From NCBI GenBank assembly GCA_027625915.1, contig JANTQA010000023.1, forward strand, positions 17,236,001 through 17,300,000: 64,000 nucleotides of DNA, read 5' to 3'. The stretch is from Anaeramoeba flamelloides. Lineage: Eukaryota > Metamonada > Anaeramoebidae. This document shows positions 33,203-46,429 of the stretch, one piece after another (the stretch's first letter is position 1; every line of letters begins with the position of its first letter). The translations under genes were made by a program, and so were the position numbers. The notes beneath the pieces were generated by a model, which saw nothing but the letters and a program-made list of their open reading frames with translations, was not told the origin of the DNA and did not search any database.

Positions 33203-33612
33203 CACATGTGCAAAAAGTGATGTCTTTATATTTTAAGTTTTTTTACTAAATTTGTAATTTTTCCAAAAACTATAAAACTTTTCATATACGCCCCGACGGG
33301 TTAACTTAATACTTGTAAACAAACCTGGGGTTTCTAATAGCAAAAAAAACAAATTAATTATCAAATAAAAATGTTTGGGGTTGTTTTTGTATTTTGATTT
33401 CTGAAAATTATTTTCTATTTTTGAATTTCTGTTTCTTCCCCAAACATTTTTATTCTATCATTGAATCGGATTTTTAGCTCTTAGAATCTCCAAGTCCAAT
33501 GACAAAAAACCTCTCCCGTCGGGGTGCATATGAAAAGTTTTATAGTTTTTGGAAAAATTACAAATTTAGTAAAAAAACTTAAAATATAAAGACATCACTT
33601 TTTGCAGATGTG
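33203..33612. mobile_element. MITE family C, copy 1, 410 bp
   Basis: Starts CACATGTGCAAAAAGTGATG and ends with its near-complement. The arms match almost perfectly for about 100 bp, up to CCCGACGGG / CCCGTCGGG. The inner part also folds: AAATGTTTGGGG is mirrored by CCCCAAACATTT. Flanking dinucleotide is TT on both sides. A diverged second copy lies at 43467-43873. It has no coding capacity. Confidence 0.7.
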
Positions 33613-34099
33613 TTATAAGAAGAACAAATGGGGAAAAATTTTCACTTCATTTTTCCTCTTTCTTTTTACAATTTATCACCTTACCTTTTTAGTGAATGCA
33701 TTGTATTTTAAAAAATGTGAGGATTATTCAGATTGTACTCTGAGTAGCAATTACTTTTAAATCTACAGTTTGAATTATTGTCTTGGAAGAATGATAAGAT
33801 AAATGATCAAGTAAAAAATTTCAAATTACTGGTTTTTTTTTTTCAAAAATTTGTCAATTTTTCACTAACCTTCTTCACAAGCATCAAATTCAAAAGTGAT
33901 CCTGGAAAAGGTTTGAAAATCCATCTTATTGTTTAATAAACTTATATTCAAATTTTATCAAGTTTAACGTAAGGGTACAAATAAACTTTAAAATCAGCTG
34001 AAGGGGCATTTTTGTGAAAGAGGTAAACAAAGTTGTTTTTAATTTTCACTTGGAAATGTTGTAAAATTTTGAAAGATTTTAGTATCACTAAATGTTTTT

Positions 34100-34272
34100 A
34101 GGGATTAATCTAAATTAAATTTTTTTACCTAGATTTAATAGAGATTGAGAACATTTTTTGCCAATTACTTAGATTTGAAAACACCCTGTTTATTTCAATA
34201 TTAATAATATTTTCAAGATAAGGAATCCTTATTTAGAAATTGGTTAAAAAAAAATGATAGAGACTAGTCCCT
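34100..34272 (+). mobile_element. MITE family B, copy 2
   Basis: 173 bp beginning AGGGATTAATCTAAATTAA and ending GACTAGTCCCT, which are imperfect complements. It aligns over its full length with 5938-6111 in the opposite orientation, and its ends match those of 62600-63543. Confidence 0.6.
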
Positions 34273-37200
34273 TAAAATCCCTCCAAAAAAACAAAAAAAA
34301 GAAAAATTTTGATTTTGCTTCGAGCTTTTAAAACCTTTTTGAGTAAGACAAAAAATAAAATGATTTTTTAATTCACAAAATTTTGTATTCCAGTCAACAG
34401 GGTTTAAAATATTGATCAATTTTAAATGTTATATAAATCAATAAATGCTAATTTTTTTGGTTTTTTTAAGGTTGACAATGTTTGAATTGGGTTAAAAGAT
34501 TATCTTGTGTTGAGTGAAATCTCAAGCTATTTTGATTCCTTGAGAATCGATTTTCAACTTTATATTAATTGTAAAAGTGGTTTAAAAGTAGATTTTTTCC
34601 TTTTTTATGATTTTTTTTTCGCTTCCAAATTTCAGAGTCTGGACTAATCCCTTGGAAGGAAATTTATATTAAATGTGATTTTTGGTTTGTCAAATGTGAG
34701 TTTTTTTTTTTTTCCCTCTTACTTGATTACCTTAAAACAAAACTTTTTTTTTAAGGTACCAAATCAAACCAAACCTAATAAAAATTACAATTGACAACCC
34801 AAAAGCCACCTTTGTTTATTAAAAATATCCTTACCAATTAGTTTAACACTGTTAAATTTAGATTTTGGTAAGAAAAAAAATAATTTCATATTGTAACCAC
34901 TTTTAAAATCAATACGAAGTTGTGGATCGAACACCTTAGAACTGAAATAACACACTACTAAACCGTAAAAAGATAATTTTTTTTCCATTAGATTAGGGAT
35001 TGGAAATTTTAAGCTTGTAGTAAAAATTTTCCAAAGTTGAGAACCAAGATTTAATCGAAATCGAAAGAGTAAAATAATTTCTTGAACCAAATAAATAAAT
35101 GAATAAATAAATAGGGATAATTGAATATACCCTTATTTAAGCAATTTAAAAATTCAATTAATACATGATAATCAAAATAATTAAAAAATTGATCACCAAA
35201 TAATAAAAAAAAAATCGGTTATTTCTTAATCTTATCTGTAACATTTGATATAATTCTTTCTTTTTTAATTTGGTTTTATTTTTAATTCTAAATATAAAAT
35301 CTTCTATTTTAAATATTTCTTTATCAACCAATTAATTTTTATTTCAACAGAGTTTCCAAAATGAATTTAAATCCATTTTTCATCCATTTCACCCAATTTT
35401 TATTTGATATAAGAATATAGGATAAATTTTAAACACTTCTTAAGAAAAGGATATTTATTAGATGAATTTTTTTGATGTTAAAATTTATTATTTTCCAGCA
35501 TATTGTAAAAAAAAAATAAGTAGGAATCTTGTTTTAATTTATTCCACTAACATTTTCAATTTGAGAGTTGAACCTTAAGTAACTTTTTACTGGTTACAAT
35601 AATTTAACCCATCCAATTTAATCTTTGAAACAGTATTCTTTGTTTTTTTTTTTGGCTTATTTTCAGAAAAATATTTTTAAAAAAGAATTTTGAAAACAAA
35701 GTCGTGAAAAAAAAAATAATCGATTGTATAATAACAAAGAGGAAAAAATTCAAGAAATCCAAGGTTATAAATAGTTTTAACTCGTTAAAATTTTATAAAA
35801 AGAGACACAATCTTCAAAAATATCCTTTTCTTAGATTATTTTTTTCATTCTTAATTTCAACCATTTTCTTTAGAAAAGGTATTTTTTCTTGTTTTATTTC
35901 AAAAAGGAAATTATTTGGATAAAAATTTACTACTTCTCATAAGTAAATATATTGACTTATTGTATTATTAATTTCAACTCAACATCTGAACATATTTCTC
36001 AATTCAAAACCAATGTATATAAAACCAAAAAGAGAATCCTAAAAGATGCGGAAAAATTGAAAAAATAAAGATTCACCCCCAATTAACTATGTGTTCTTTT
36101 CACCTATCTTATTTTGATAAATAGAGCAATTAACAATATTTTCATTTATAATTTTAAAAATCCTATGATATTCAAAAAAAAAAAACCTTGAAATTTTTAC
36201 AATTAAAATTTTTGAAAATGGTAAAATCAACTTACTCTCTTAAGTAAATAACAAGAAATTGGAGTTAATGATCACATTACAGATCGTTTCTATTGGATAA
36301 AACTTTGGAATTTCAATTATTCAACTAAACTAAATTTCATAATAAAGGACACAATTTATATTATAGTTTTACTTTTTTTTTATTTTATTTGTAGACGAAA
36401 AATAAATATCTCTTATTTTGTATATATATTTGAAAATCAAAATAGTGATTTTTTTTATTATACTAGATAACTTCAATTTATAAAAATTATTTATTTCCAA
36501 AATACACTTTTCTAAAGCGCCAATGATTTTGAAATAGGGTTTATTATAAATAAAAAATCATTATAATAATAATAGAAAAAATAAAATAATATGATCAACT
36601 AACTTATTTAAATAAAATCTATTGTTGTTTTTTTAAATTACTCGATTATAAGAAAAAAACATCACATAATCTTTAAACTTTTAAGAAAAGTATGAAATCA
36701 ATTCAGGAAATTTTAAAAAGGTGATCAGATTTTTTTTTTGGATCAAAATTATTATATACAACTATTTTAAAATTGAGAACAAAAAATTTTCTTAAACATT
36801 TTACTTATTAAGTTGAAAAGCGAGAATTATATAGTTAGAGTATTAAAATTTGCAACTTTAAGTGATTTTTATGGTCATATATTCACCTAGAAATGAAGTT
36901 TGTTGTAATTATTTGTAAATCTAGTCAGTATTACATGGTTTAAAGGTATCTAAAAAATTTATTAAAAATCTTATTGCAGATCAATTATTACGATTTTTTA
37001 CTAATGATAACTATTAAAGATGCTAGTTAGTAAATAATTTTTTCATTACCATCCCAAATATAAAAATAGAAACTATATATAATAGTCTTACAGTATATAA
37101 TAATTCAGATTTAGAAATTCTTAAAGTAGCTATTTTTTAAAAAATTTTAATTTCAAAGATTAACTTAATAATCATAAAGATAAAAAGCCAAAACTGGATA

Positions 37201-38207
37201 ATTTTGGATCCTTTTTATAAAGCTAATTATAACAGCTGATAGAAACCCCTTTTAAACAAAAGAACACTCTTCTCAAATCCCCAATACTATAAAATTTGCT
37301 TATTAATAAGAGTATTACTTATTGGTGATTTTCATTTGAATTATTCATTTTTTCATTTTTTGTTTTTTGTTTTTAGATATTGAACTGTTGGAAAATGAAA
37401 AAAAAAACAAGATAAGAAGAAATTAATTTGGAAATAACCAACCAGTATATCAATGTAAACAGTTTAAGTTTGATTTCAAATGAGCTAGATATAGGGATAA
37501 AGAAAGACCATTATTGGATTGATGCATGGAACAAAGAAAAGAGAAATAAAGAAAAAGTATTCCAACTAATACCCATATCAATTACAGCTTTATAATTAAA
37601 ACTAGACTTTAAAGAACAAAAGTTTGACATGTAAAGAGTTATCAATAAAATATAAAGAACTTTTTCCAAATTCACTATGCTCAACAGTTTTTATTGATTT
37701 TATAATTTTTTTCATTACAATTTACAAAACGAGATTTCTCATTTCAAATAAAAGGGCTAGTCAATTTTTAAAATATTTAATTTTAATTTTTATTGTTTTA
37801 TTTGAAACAAGTTTTAAATGTCAGTTGATTACCTTTTTATGTTTTAAAGAGTTTCTTATATATTTGAATAAGACTACAATGAACTTGATTCAATTAAAAT
37901 TAATTATTGTTATTTCTGTGATCTTTTTATTTGAAAAAGAGTTAATTTCCTATATTTGCGAAATAGTTTCTCAAAAGCATCTATTCGTTAATTATTTGAT
38001 TTTTCTAAAAAACAATTTTTTTATCTACTCATCTACATTTCGAGACAAATTTAAGATAGATATTTTGCAACTTTGAAATATGTACCTAGAAGGTTCAGCC
38101 ATTAAATTTGTGGAGATTTGTATATTTTTTCTGAAATTCTTAAAATTTTTACCTAATACAAAGATAATTTTTAATTGATGATATCAACATATAAACTAAA
38201 TTCAAAA

Positions 38208-38762
38208 AATAGGGGCCCAAATTTCGAGATCTCGTTCTAGAATCATTGGATTTCAATATGATGTTGGGCAGTTGATTAATGACGTAATTTAAATAAAATT
38301 TTCTAATTCATAATATACTAACCAAACTTTTGACTGAAAAATTGGAAGAAAATAAAAAAAATTTTCAAACAATCAGATGACAATTTGATTTTTTTTTATT
38401 TGTTAGTTTCCATAATCAAATAGTTTCAGATGTTAATTTTTCTTCACTGATTTACATTTAATATTTTTACATGATGAAAAATTTCAATTTAATTCTCAAT
38501 CAAATTACTCTTACAACCGAAAAAAAATTCGATAATATCCAGATGTTGTAAAATTTTGGATGATTTTTTTAGCCAAATTTTTGTACAAAAAATGAAATAG
38601 ATTTTTTTCAACGTATAAAAATTTTTAAAGAAGACACCTTGTTAGTATTTAATCTTCTGATGATTATCCATCAACTTCTAGTTTATTGATGATTATTTAC
38701 AGGGTTCCTCATATAATTAGTTTAGTGAGTATAATTTGAAAAACTGGGCCCTTATTTTTCGA
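38208..38762. repeat. Inverted-repeat pair, possible small transposon remnant
   Basis: AAAAATAGGGGCCCAAATTT at about 38208 is mirrored by AAACTGGGCCCTTATTTTTC at about 38742-38762, about 20 bp with a few mismatches. GGGCCC is rare in this A/T-rich DNA. The roughly 500 bp between have no clear frame. Confidence 0.35.
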
Positions 38763-39444
38763 AAGTAGTTTAGTACTACTTTACTAATCGATTTTTTAGA
38801 GACATTTAAATCATTTCGATCTAAAGTGATTTACATCCAATAAAAACATACTTTAATCTTAGACTTCTTGTTGCTAGACGTTAATCCCTTAGGTGCCCAC
38901 TTTTTTGCAATGGTTGTTACAATTGAGAAAAGTACTGATAAATTCACAAAAATGTTTATGACTATTTTGTTCACTTTTATATTTTTGAAAATGTTTTTTA
39001 TGAACATTAAGAAAGAATTTTATTGGTCTAAATACCAAGAAAGCTTGTAAATTAGTCGAAAACAAGACTGTTGTTGGAAAAAAAGATTTTAAAAGTTGGT
39101 TTCTCTTAAGACAGAAAAAAAAAACCGAAATTGAACCAAAAAGTTTTATCCATTTTTTTTGAAGTTATCACTAATAAAAAAAAATTCACTAATCAATAAT
39201 AATTATCAGTTTTTAATTTATTAATTTTCAAATGTCATATTTGTATAAAATTTAATTATAAGAAAGCGAGTAAAATGGATCAAAAACTAAACATTAAAAA
39301 AATTTTCGAGAATTTATTTTTACGACAAAAAAAAAGAGTTGTTCTAAAATTGATTATTACTGCTTTGAAAGCATTATTATTGGATAATTGTTCATTATTT
39401 ATATCAAATATAGATTGAAAGATCTATCTATAACCCATTTCAAT

Positions 39445-40773
39445 TTAATTCATTCCTCTTCTTCTAGGAGCCGAGTTCATGATAGTATCAACCCGTAAAA
39501 TCATTTCTGTTGCTTCGCTGGCCTTTAATAACATTCCTTCTTTAACAAGCAAACTTTCAAATACTCCAATCTTTTGCACATCACAAACTTTACCTTCCAT
39601 TACGTCAATACCAAAAGTATTGTTACCTTTATAATGTTTAGTTTTTAATTCAGAAACCAATTGTTCTGCATCATAGCCTGCGTTGTTTGCAATGATAGTT
39701 GGTATTCGTGTAAGAGCCCTTGCAAAAGATTCCATAGCAATTTGAATTTTCCCGCTTGTTTCTTTGGCAGCTTCTTCAATAGCTTGGGCCATGATGATTT
39801 CGGTACAACCGGCACCTAATACAATTTTTGGATTCTTTTAAAAATTCAAATAGGAAATTTAATAAATCAAAAAATAATATATAATAATGAAGGAAAGTTT
39901 TTTATTTAAATGTCGCTTTTTTTTTTTTTTTTTTTTTTTTTGAATCTAAAAAAGTACAGAAAGAAAAAGAAGATAAAGAAAGAAAAAACAAACGAAAAAT
40001 AAAAAGAAAAAGAAACAAAAAAAAGAAAAAAAAAAACGAAAAATATCAAAAAATAAGAAAACGAAAAAGAAAAGTAAAAAAAAAAAAAGATTGAAATAAA
40101 ACAGGAAAAAAAAAAAGAAAAAGGAAAAAATGATTACCTTAACCATTTGACTTAATACAGCAAGGCCATCATGTAAAGAACGTTCAGCCTCATCTAAGAT
40201 TTGTTTTGAAGAACCGCGTAAGATTATTGTACATGCAGAAGGTTCTTTGCAACCAGAAAAACGAATAAGTTTATCTTCACCAATCATAATTTCTTCAATA
40301 AGCTTTGCAGTACCAAGAGTAACCAATTCAGGGTGGTCGAAAGTTGAAACGATTTCCCCGCCTGTTACGAGTGAAAGTCTTTCAATACCAGCGAAATCTG
40401 CATGCTCAATTGACATGACACCGTTGTCTGTAAAAAATTGTTCAGGCAAGTTGTAAATTAGTTGCCTATTAATAAATACATTAATTCCATGATCAACAAT
40501 TTTTTGGCATTTCCTCAGCATTTTTTTTTTTTCTTCTTCTTCAATCTCCGCTAATTTGCTTGAAGAATTAACAACAACTCTCGATCCAAAAATTTTGATT
40601 TTGTCATAATCCATAGAGGTATTGGCAACTAAGATTTTGGCATTTTCAATTCTTTTTGGTTGGCCAACTCCAATTTTTTTATCTAATACAAAACCCTCTT
40701 CAATATAACTTTCCTTTAATAGCCCCCCTGTCTTTTTTAAAATTTGAATGCTTTCAAGGTTTGTTGATCCCTA

Positions 40774-40804
<31 letters not shown>

Positions 40805-43800
40805 ATTAATTCAATAAATACATAAATAAATAATCCGATAAAAATTATTAAAATAATTAAAAAATAAATAAATTTTTTAATGTTTTTAAAAATATGTATT
40901 CAAAAAGAATTGAATTTTATTTATTTAGTTATTAATCAATATCTTCAATAAAAATCTAATTCAGAAATACATTCAAAACCAAAATGGGAAACCTATATTT
41001 TAAAAAAAAAGTTAAAATTGTTCCTGATCAATTCAATTAGGTTAAAACAAATTTTTTTTTTTCTTCTAAACACACAACTAAAAATAACTGCGAAAAATGT
41101 TATTTTATGACACACATCAATAAATAAATATTAACCTTTTTTTTTTTTTTCAGTTTTTATTGACTTGGCTTTTCATTTATTCAAAAATACTTTTAATGGA
41201 TCAGTATTCTATGACAGCAGGGCAAAATTGTAAAAATATTTTATTGGTGATATTCTCTTCTTACAATATTTGTAGATAACAAGTTCTAAAAAATTCTGAT
41301 CGACTAACGAAACCCAGAAAAGAAAGTTTTTTTAGTGAGATCAATTTTTTTTTTTTCTTTTTTTTCTGCAATAGAAAACTTTTAAATTCATTTTATTTCA
41401 AAAATTATAAGAGTTTTTTACCTTGTTTATTATCATTTTCATCATTATTACATAATATCAACTCTTGGTTGTCCATGGAATATTAATAAAAGAATTTTCT
41501 TTTTTGAGATAATTCTTTTGGTTAACCAAAAAATTGATTTATTCAATATATTGAAATATATTTGTATTGTTTTAAAAGTATAGTGATAATTACCCAATTT
41601 CTAAGTAAAATTTGTAAATGACTTTAAAACTTTAACAGTTATAAGATGAAATTTGATTTTTCAAAAGAAAAATTTCTTCAAGATATTTTTGAATTAAGCA
41701 TTTTAATCCTCAAAATACAAAATCAATTTTTTTATTCTAAAAATAATTTAAATTGTTATGAATGTTCCTGGTGAATAAGACCAAACAATTTGGTAAAATA
41801 ATTTTTCAAAATTAAAAATTTTTTTGTATATTTTTTCATTTTGTAAAAAACCAGAAAACAATTTTTTTCAAAACTTTAAAGATTAAAAATTTTTGCTTAA
41901 TAGATCTAAATTTCCTTGATAAACAAGTAGTTAGTCTTCGATCATATTTTCATTTATTTAATCACCAAAATCTCAATTAGTTTTATTGGCTGAGATTTGA
42001 ATTGAAATATTAATAATTAAAAATACAAACAAAATAAAAATTTTTATTTCAAAATCAAGACTTTCCAACATAAAACGAAAAATATGTTTTTTACCATTTT
42101 CAAGAATTAATGTAATTGCCAATAAAAACAATAAGTTACTTTTTTTGAGTTTTATATTGGAAACATGTGGAAATTTTGGTATTCAAAAAATAGACTCAAA
42201 TTAATAAATTCTTTAGATGAGTATTAGCTCATCCATTTCAGAAGTCAAAATACAAATTACCAAAAAATATTTTTATCTTAGATCTTTACAAGATTTCATT
42301 TTATTTTTAAAGAATACTACTCCCTTTATCTGTTTTTTCATTTTTTCACCATTCATACTATTTTAAAATTTAACCTCAAAATTTTTATAAAATAATTGAA
42401 AAGCATAGATACTTGAATTCTGATGTAAAAGTGCTGGTGGATATATATAACAAGATTCAAACCGTATTTAGAAATTTAAAGTGCATTTTTAAATTAGTCA
42501 GTTGAAATTAAAAATTCCAAATTCCAATTTTTATATTGTAAAAAACCTTTTTATAAAGAAATTGTTAAAATTTTGGTAATCTAATTGTAAACGAAAAACG
42601 AGAACAGAACATTCATACTTGAAGGAAATTTTGTTTACTTCATATTTCATCAAAATATTGTTGGGCTTTTTTTCCTATTTCACTTTTTTTCTCAAATAGT
42701 AAATAGATTTATTTTTATTAACTTTATTAAAAAAAATCGAAAAGTTTGAGATTCGTGAGTAAAAAAAAATAATGTTTGTAAATAGCTAACCATTTTTATT
42801 GTATTTCTCACAGGCTTTCTTTTTTGTTAATTCCCATTAAAAAATTTCTCAAGAAGACACTGGAATTGTTTGAACCAAAATAAAAAAGTTTTGTGATCAA
42901 ATAAAATTTTTAAAGGATTTTTAAACAATTAAATTATATTTTGGTAAAAAATAATTTATAAATCAAGTTAAAATCCATTTCAACATTGAATTCCCATCTT
43001 TTTGTCACAAATTATAAAATTTCAAATTGTTAGGTTCAAATTTTTTATTTCAAATTGAATTCTTCTTTTTATGGACTGTATAAACATTTTTACATTTATA
43101 AAATAATCATTTTAAAAAAGTGGTATTTTAAGGTTTTAAAAGGTATGTTTAAAGGTTTTAAAATGCATTGTTCAAACTATTTGATTCACTCACTTATAAG
43201 TCGTTTGAGTGACACTTTTTAAAACCTTTAATCCTCACTTTTTTGAAATACGAATAAATTCCAAAAAAATGTCACAAAATTTTTATTTGATTCAGATTTA
43301 TTGTTAAGGATTTTGTGTTAAAAAAAAAAACACTTATCTGTTAAAGAGAGAATTTTGAAGTGACTAAATTCGTAACTTCTAATTCAAAGGGTGGATAAAC
43401 ACAGTTATTAGAAGCATTTTAAAACTTTGTATTTTTTTTCTAAAATAAGGTTGAGTTAAAGAGGTACACATATGCAAAAGCAATGTCTTAATATTTTGAA
43501 GTTTTTTTACAAAGTTTGTAATTTTTCCATTAAACAGAAACCTTTTCTATAAGCCCCTACAGGAAAGGTTCCTTGTCAAATAACCTGTTATTTCTAAAAG
43601 TAAAAAAATTCGATTTAATAAAAGAAATAAAAATGTTTGGGGATGTTTTGTTTTTTGATTTCTGAAAATTATTTTCGATTTTTAAATTTCTGTTTTAACC
43701 CCAAAACATTTTTATTTCTTTTATTAAATCGAATTTTTTGCGATTAGAAAAATCAACTTTTTATACAGGAAACCTGTCCTCGTGGGCACATTGGAAAAGT

Positions 43801-46429
43801 TTTGAGTGTTTTTCGAAAAATGACAAATTTAGTAAAAAAATTAAAATATTAATACATAATTTTTGCGCATGTGTAGTGAAAAAAAAAAAATTAAGAATAA
43901 TTTTTTTTTTGCTAAATTTTTAATTTCTAAATTTGAAAACTCACCTTTCAAACCATTTCAAATCAAACAAGATTTAGAAAAACAAGTTTTTTCAACGTTT
44001 CTTTGACTTTAAATAAATAATTTTTTTTTTTTCTTCTTTTCCCAAAGCAAGTTAAAAACATTTACAAAATGAAACTTGAAATAAAACGTTTTGTAGATTT
44101 TCTTGAATTTGTCAGTAGTTGTAAGGAATTCTTTTTAATACTGTTAATATAAATTTTTAACGAGTACACTTTCTTATTAAAAATATTTGAATAAGGATTT
44201 GGATTTTCCATAGTATAAAAGAAATGTGGGTGTAAGTTTGGTAAGCCTTTTAAGGGTTATATGAATTTTATATGATCTATGGATTGGAATACAATATACC
44301 TTAGTCACAGAAATGATTTAATAGTTTTTGTGAATTAAAGGAAAGTCAAAATATTGCAATTAGAGAATTTTTGGGGATTTTTTTAAATGCATTTATTGAT
44401 CCAAAAATTTAGTGGATTATCGAAAAAAATAAATGCAAAAATAAAATCTATTTTATTTTCACATTATGAAAAGACCACCCCCCGCTTTATTGTCAAGTTA
44501 ATTTATACACTTTCACCCTAAACACATTAATACTAGAAAGGAAACTGGTGTGGCCTTTTCATGATGAAATTTTGATTTTCGAACTTTATCAAGGAAAATT
44601 TTGAATTTGGGGCTTGTAAAAATGGTTGGACTAGATGCCAAATTTTCAAAAAAAAAAAACTCAATTTTTACAACATACCTCTATTTTCCAATTAATAAAT
44701 GAAAATTTTTATTTTAATTTCTCAAAAAAAAAAAGATTAATTATTACTGCTACAATCAAATTAGCAAAGTAGAAATTTTGACTCAGAGTTAACTAAGGAA
44801 GCTTAATTTATGTCTAAAAATATCATTTCTAAACCATGTTGTAACGATCTTTGGATTTACTTCAACTTATAAAACTAGAAAAATATTTTGGGAAGTTAAC
44901 GAAATATTTTCATTTTTTAATTGCAAAATAATAGTATATTGACCCAACATTCTTTTACAGTCAATAAATATGTTGTTAGTTATAAAACCGGTGTTCACTT
45001 GGCATTAAATTTGGATAGTCCTTTAATTATTGGAATATACGTATTTTATGATGAATCCACTTTCATATTGAAAATATTTGAACAAGGATTTGTATTTTCT
45101 TGAGTAATAAAGAAAAAAAAGGATATGTGGGATCCATTATCCTTTTAAATTCTTGGAAGTGATCTGTGTCTTGCCTTTAAAGATACATTTTTTTTGGTTG
45201 GACATTTTTCTCAAAAGAAGCCAAAATTTGAACGCAAAATTCAAACAATGTCTTTTAAAGAGTACAACTCGTTGTATTTTGTCTATTGTAGGAATAATTC
45301 TCAACAATAAAAAAACATTCTGAAGGTTTGCTTTAAGAATCTCGTTGGAAAAGAAAAAAAAAGGAAAAGAAAAGAAAAGATAACAAAAATAATTAAAATT
45401 TGATAAAATAGAGAAATGTACCTTAAGTCTTAAAATGGAATCAACTGCCAAGTCTGCAAAAAGAGATTTATAAGGAGTCAAGATTTTTGTCGAAAAGATC
45501 GTCATTGCAATTTTTTTCAAGTATTTTTTTAATTCCTCTTGATTTTCGGAATAGTCCTGAGAGACCGATCGTAATTTTTTAAGTGCAATATCTTTTGCTA
45601 ATCGAAATCCTTTAATAATAGTCTGTGGATGAATCCTTTTGTGGATCAGTTTTTCTGCTTCTTTTAATAATTCACCGGCTAAAACAACAACCGAGGTTGT
45701 CCCATCGCCAATTTCATCGTCTTGGACTTTTGAAATTTCTTCGAATTTGTTAAATAACAGAGGTTTGATCAAATTAAAACAAGAGAAAAGAAAAAAAAGA
45801 ATGGTTGAATGGTTGAATCTTTGAGACTAGTTTTTAGAGATCTTTTTTTTGAAGATGCTTTTTTTATTCAAAAGAAAAAACAACAAAAAAAAAAAAAAAG
45901 AATTGTTAATTGGGATCAATTTATTACCAATGAGAATTTTTGCAGCTGCATTCGAAATTTGAATAGAACCTAAGATTGTAGCACCATCGTTTGTGATTGT
46001 ACTATCGAGTAGATTAGAGGGAGATTGTAAAATTTTATCCTATTTTTTCAATCATATGTTTGTGAATTTTGAGATTGTTTAGTAAACACACAAATATGGT
46101 TCGTCAAAATGAGCAGTGTTTATTGAAAAATAAAAGAAGAAATTTTTGTTTTTTAAAAGAAGCAAAGAGGGATTTTTAAAAAAAAAAAGTAAAAAAAAAG
46201 CATATTATAAGGATTGTTAATGATCATAAAAATAATTACAATTGGTTATAGGTATATCGCAAATCATAAACAGAGAAAAACTTACCATTCCTTTTGGCCC
46301 CAAAGTTGTTGAAATAAGATCGGAAAGTGCAATTGCTCCAATAAAATTTGAAAGTCTTGCACCTTCTGCTTTTTCTTGGGTAGACCCTTGATTTAAAATT
46401 CTTGCTGGTTGAAATGCTTCAGTACTCAT
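39445..46429 (-). CDS. CCT2: T-complex protein 1 subunit beta (CCT2 chaperonin)
   Basis: Five exons in reading order: 46429-46286, 46039-45928, 45738-45422, 40770-40138 and 39834-39445. All introns are GT-AG and all phases agree, giving 531 aa against 535 in human. CCT beta is one of eight subunits of the cytosolic TRiC ring that folds actin, tubulin and other proteins with ATP. Visible signatures are [65 protein letters not shown]-like [11 protein letters not shown] and the beta-specific stretch [20 protein letters not shown]. Others are [20 protein letters not shown] and [13 protein letters not shown]; the end is [17 protein letters not shown]. The GDGTT nucleotide-binding loop is intact. 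Intron 3 (40771-45421) is 4,651 bp. The other introns are 189-303 bp. The frame continuing past exon 3 (to 45137) is intron read-through. Confidence 0.93.
41190..42335 (-). repeat. Dispersed 1.1-kb repeat R1, copy 2
   Basis: Reverse-complement relative of 16645-17765, inside CCT2 intron 3 and in the same sense as CCT2. Read on the minus strand it keeps the ATG frame [18 protein letters not shown], the donor GTAAAAAA and an acceptor TTGCAG. After that a long A run disturbs the second exon. Confidence 0.65.
43467..43873. mobile_element. MITE family C, copy 2, 407 bp, TA-flanked
   Basis: Starts CACATATGCAAAAGCAATGT, ends TTTTGCGCATGTG, with TA on both sides. The inner mirror AAATGTTTGGGG / CCCCAAAACATTT and the block TTTCTGAAAATTATTTTC match copy 1 at 33203-33612. 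Its arms are less alike than those of copy 1, so it is the older insertion. Confidence 0.7.
44462..44566. repeat. Hairpin, 105 bp, in CCT2 intron 3
   Basis: CATTATGAAAAGACCACCCC at the left is mirrored by GTGTGGCCTTTTCATGATG at the right with three mismatches. It resembles the ends of a very small MITE. No second copy was found. Confidence 0.45.

Larger units (their letters stand above)
31763..39444. other. Long intergenic region with repeats
   Basis: About 7.7 kb between the redox fusion and CCT2. It contains a (GTTTTT)n run (31792-31860), MITE family C (33203-33612), MITE family B (34100-34272) and an inverted-repeat pair (38208/38762). Frames at 34785-35090 (-), 37390-37590 (+) and 37624-38076 (+) have somewhat protein-like composition but no recognisable motif and no ATG for the larger ones. 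They may be decayed mobile-element or gene remnants. No intact gene was found. Confidence 0.5.
40771..45421 (-). other. Giant CCT2 intron 3 (4.65 kb)
   Basis: The donor AAG|GTACAT at 45421 and acceptor AAATAG|GGATCA at 40771 join RLK to [13 protein letters not shown], the same junction as in other CCT2 proteins. The intron begins (in the sense direction) with weakly protein-like sequence and contains MITE family C copy 2, a hairpin at 44462-44566 and R1 copy 2. It also holds a direct repeat of about 75 bp (44160-44232 and 45057-45132). The acceptor side has a T26 tract. Confidence 0.75.

Noticed and set aside
34785-35090. 101-codon minus-strand frame with alternating hydrophobic pattern
   Set aside because: It starts at TTG, has no upstream coding continuation and no recognisable motif. 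A porin-like guess could not be supported.
37390-38076. Frames reading ...KKDHYWIDAWNKEK... and a 150-codon hydrophobic one
   Set aside because: No ATG for the larger frame, no known motif and A/T-driven hydrophobicity. Possibly a decayed element, but not provable.
45137-45421. Extension of CCT2 exon 3, with a stretch like NVQPKKMYL that recalls a CCT2 segment
   Set aside because: The real exon 4 at 40770 encodes the matching residues fully, so this is intron read-through. The resemblance is too weak to call a decayed exon copy.
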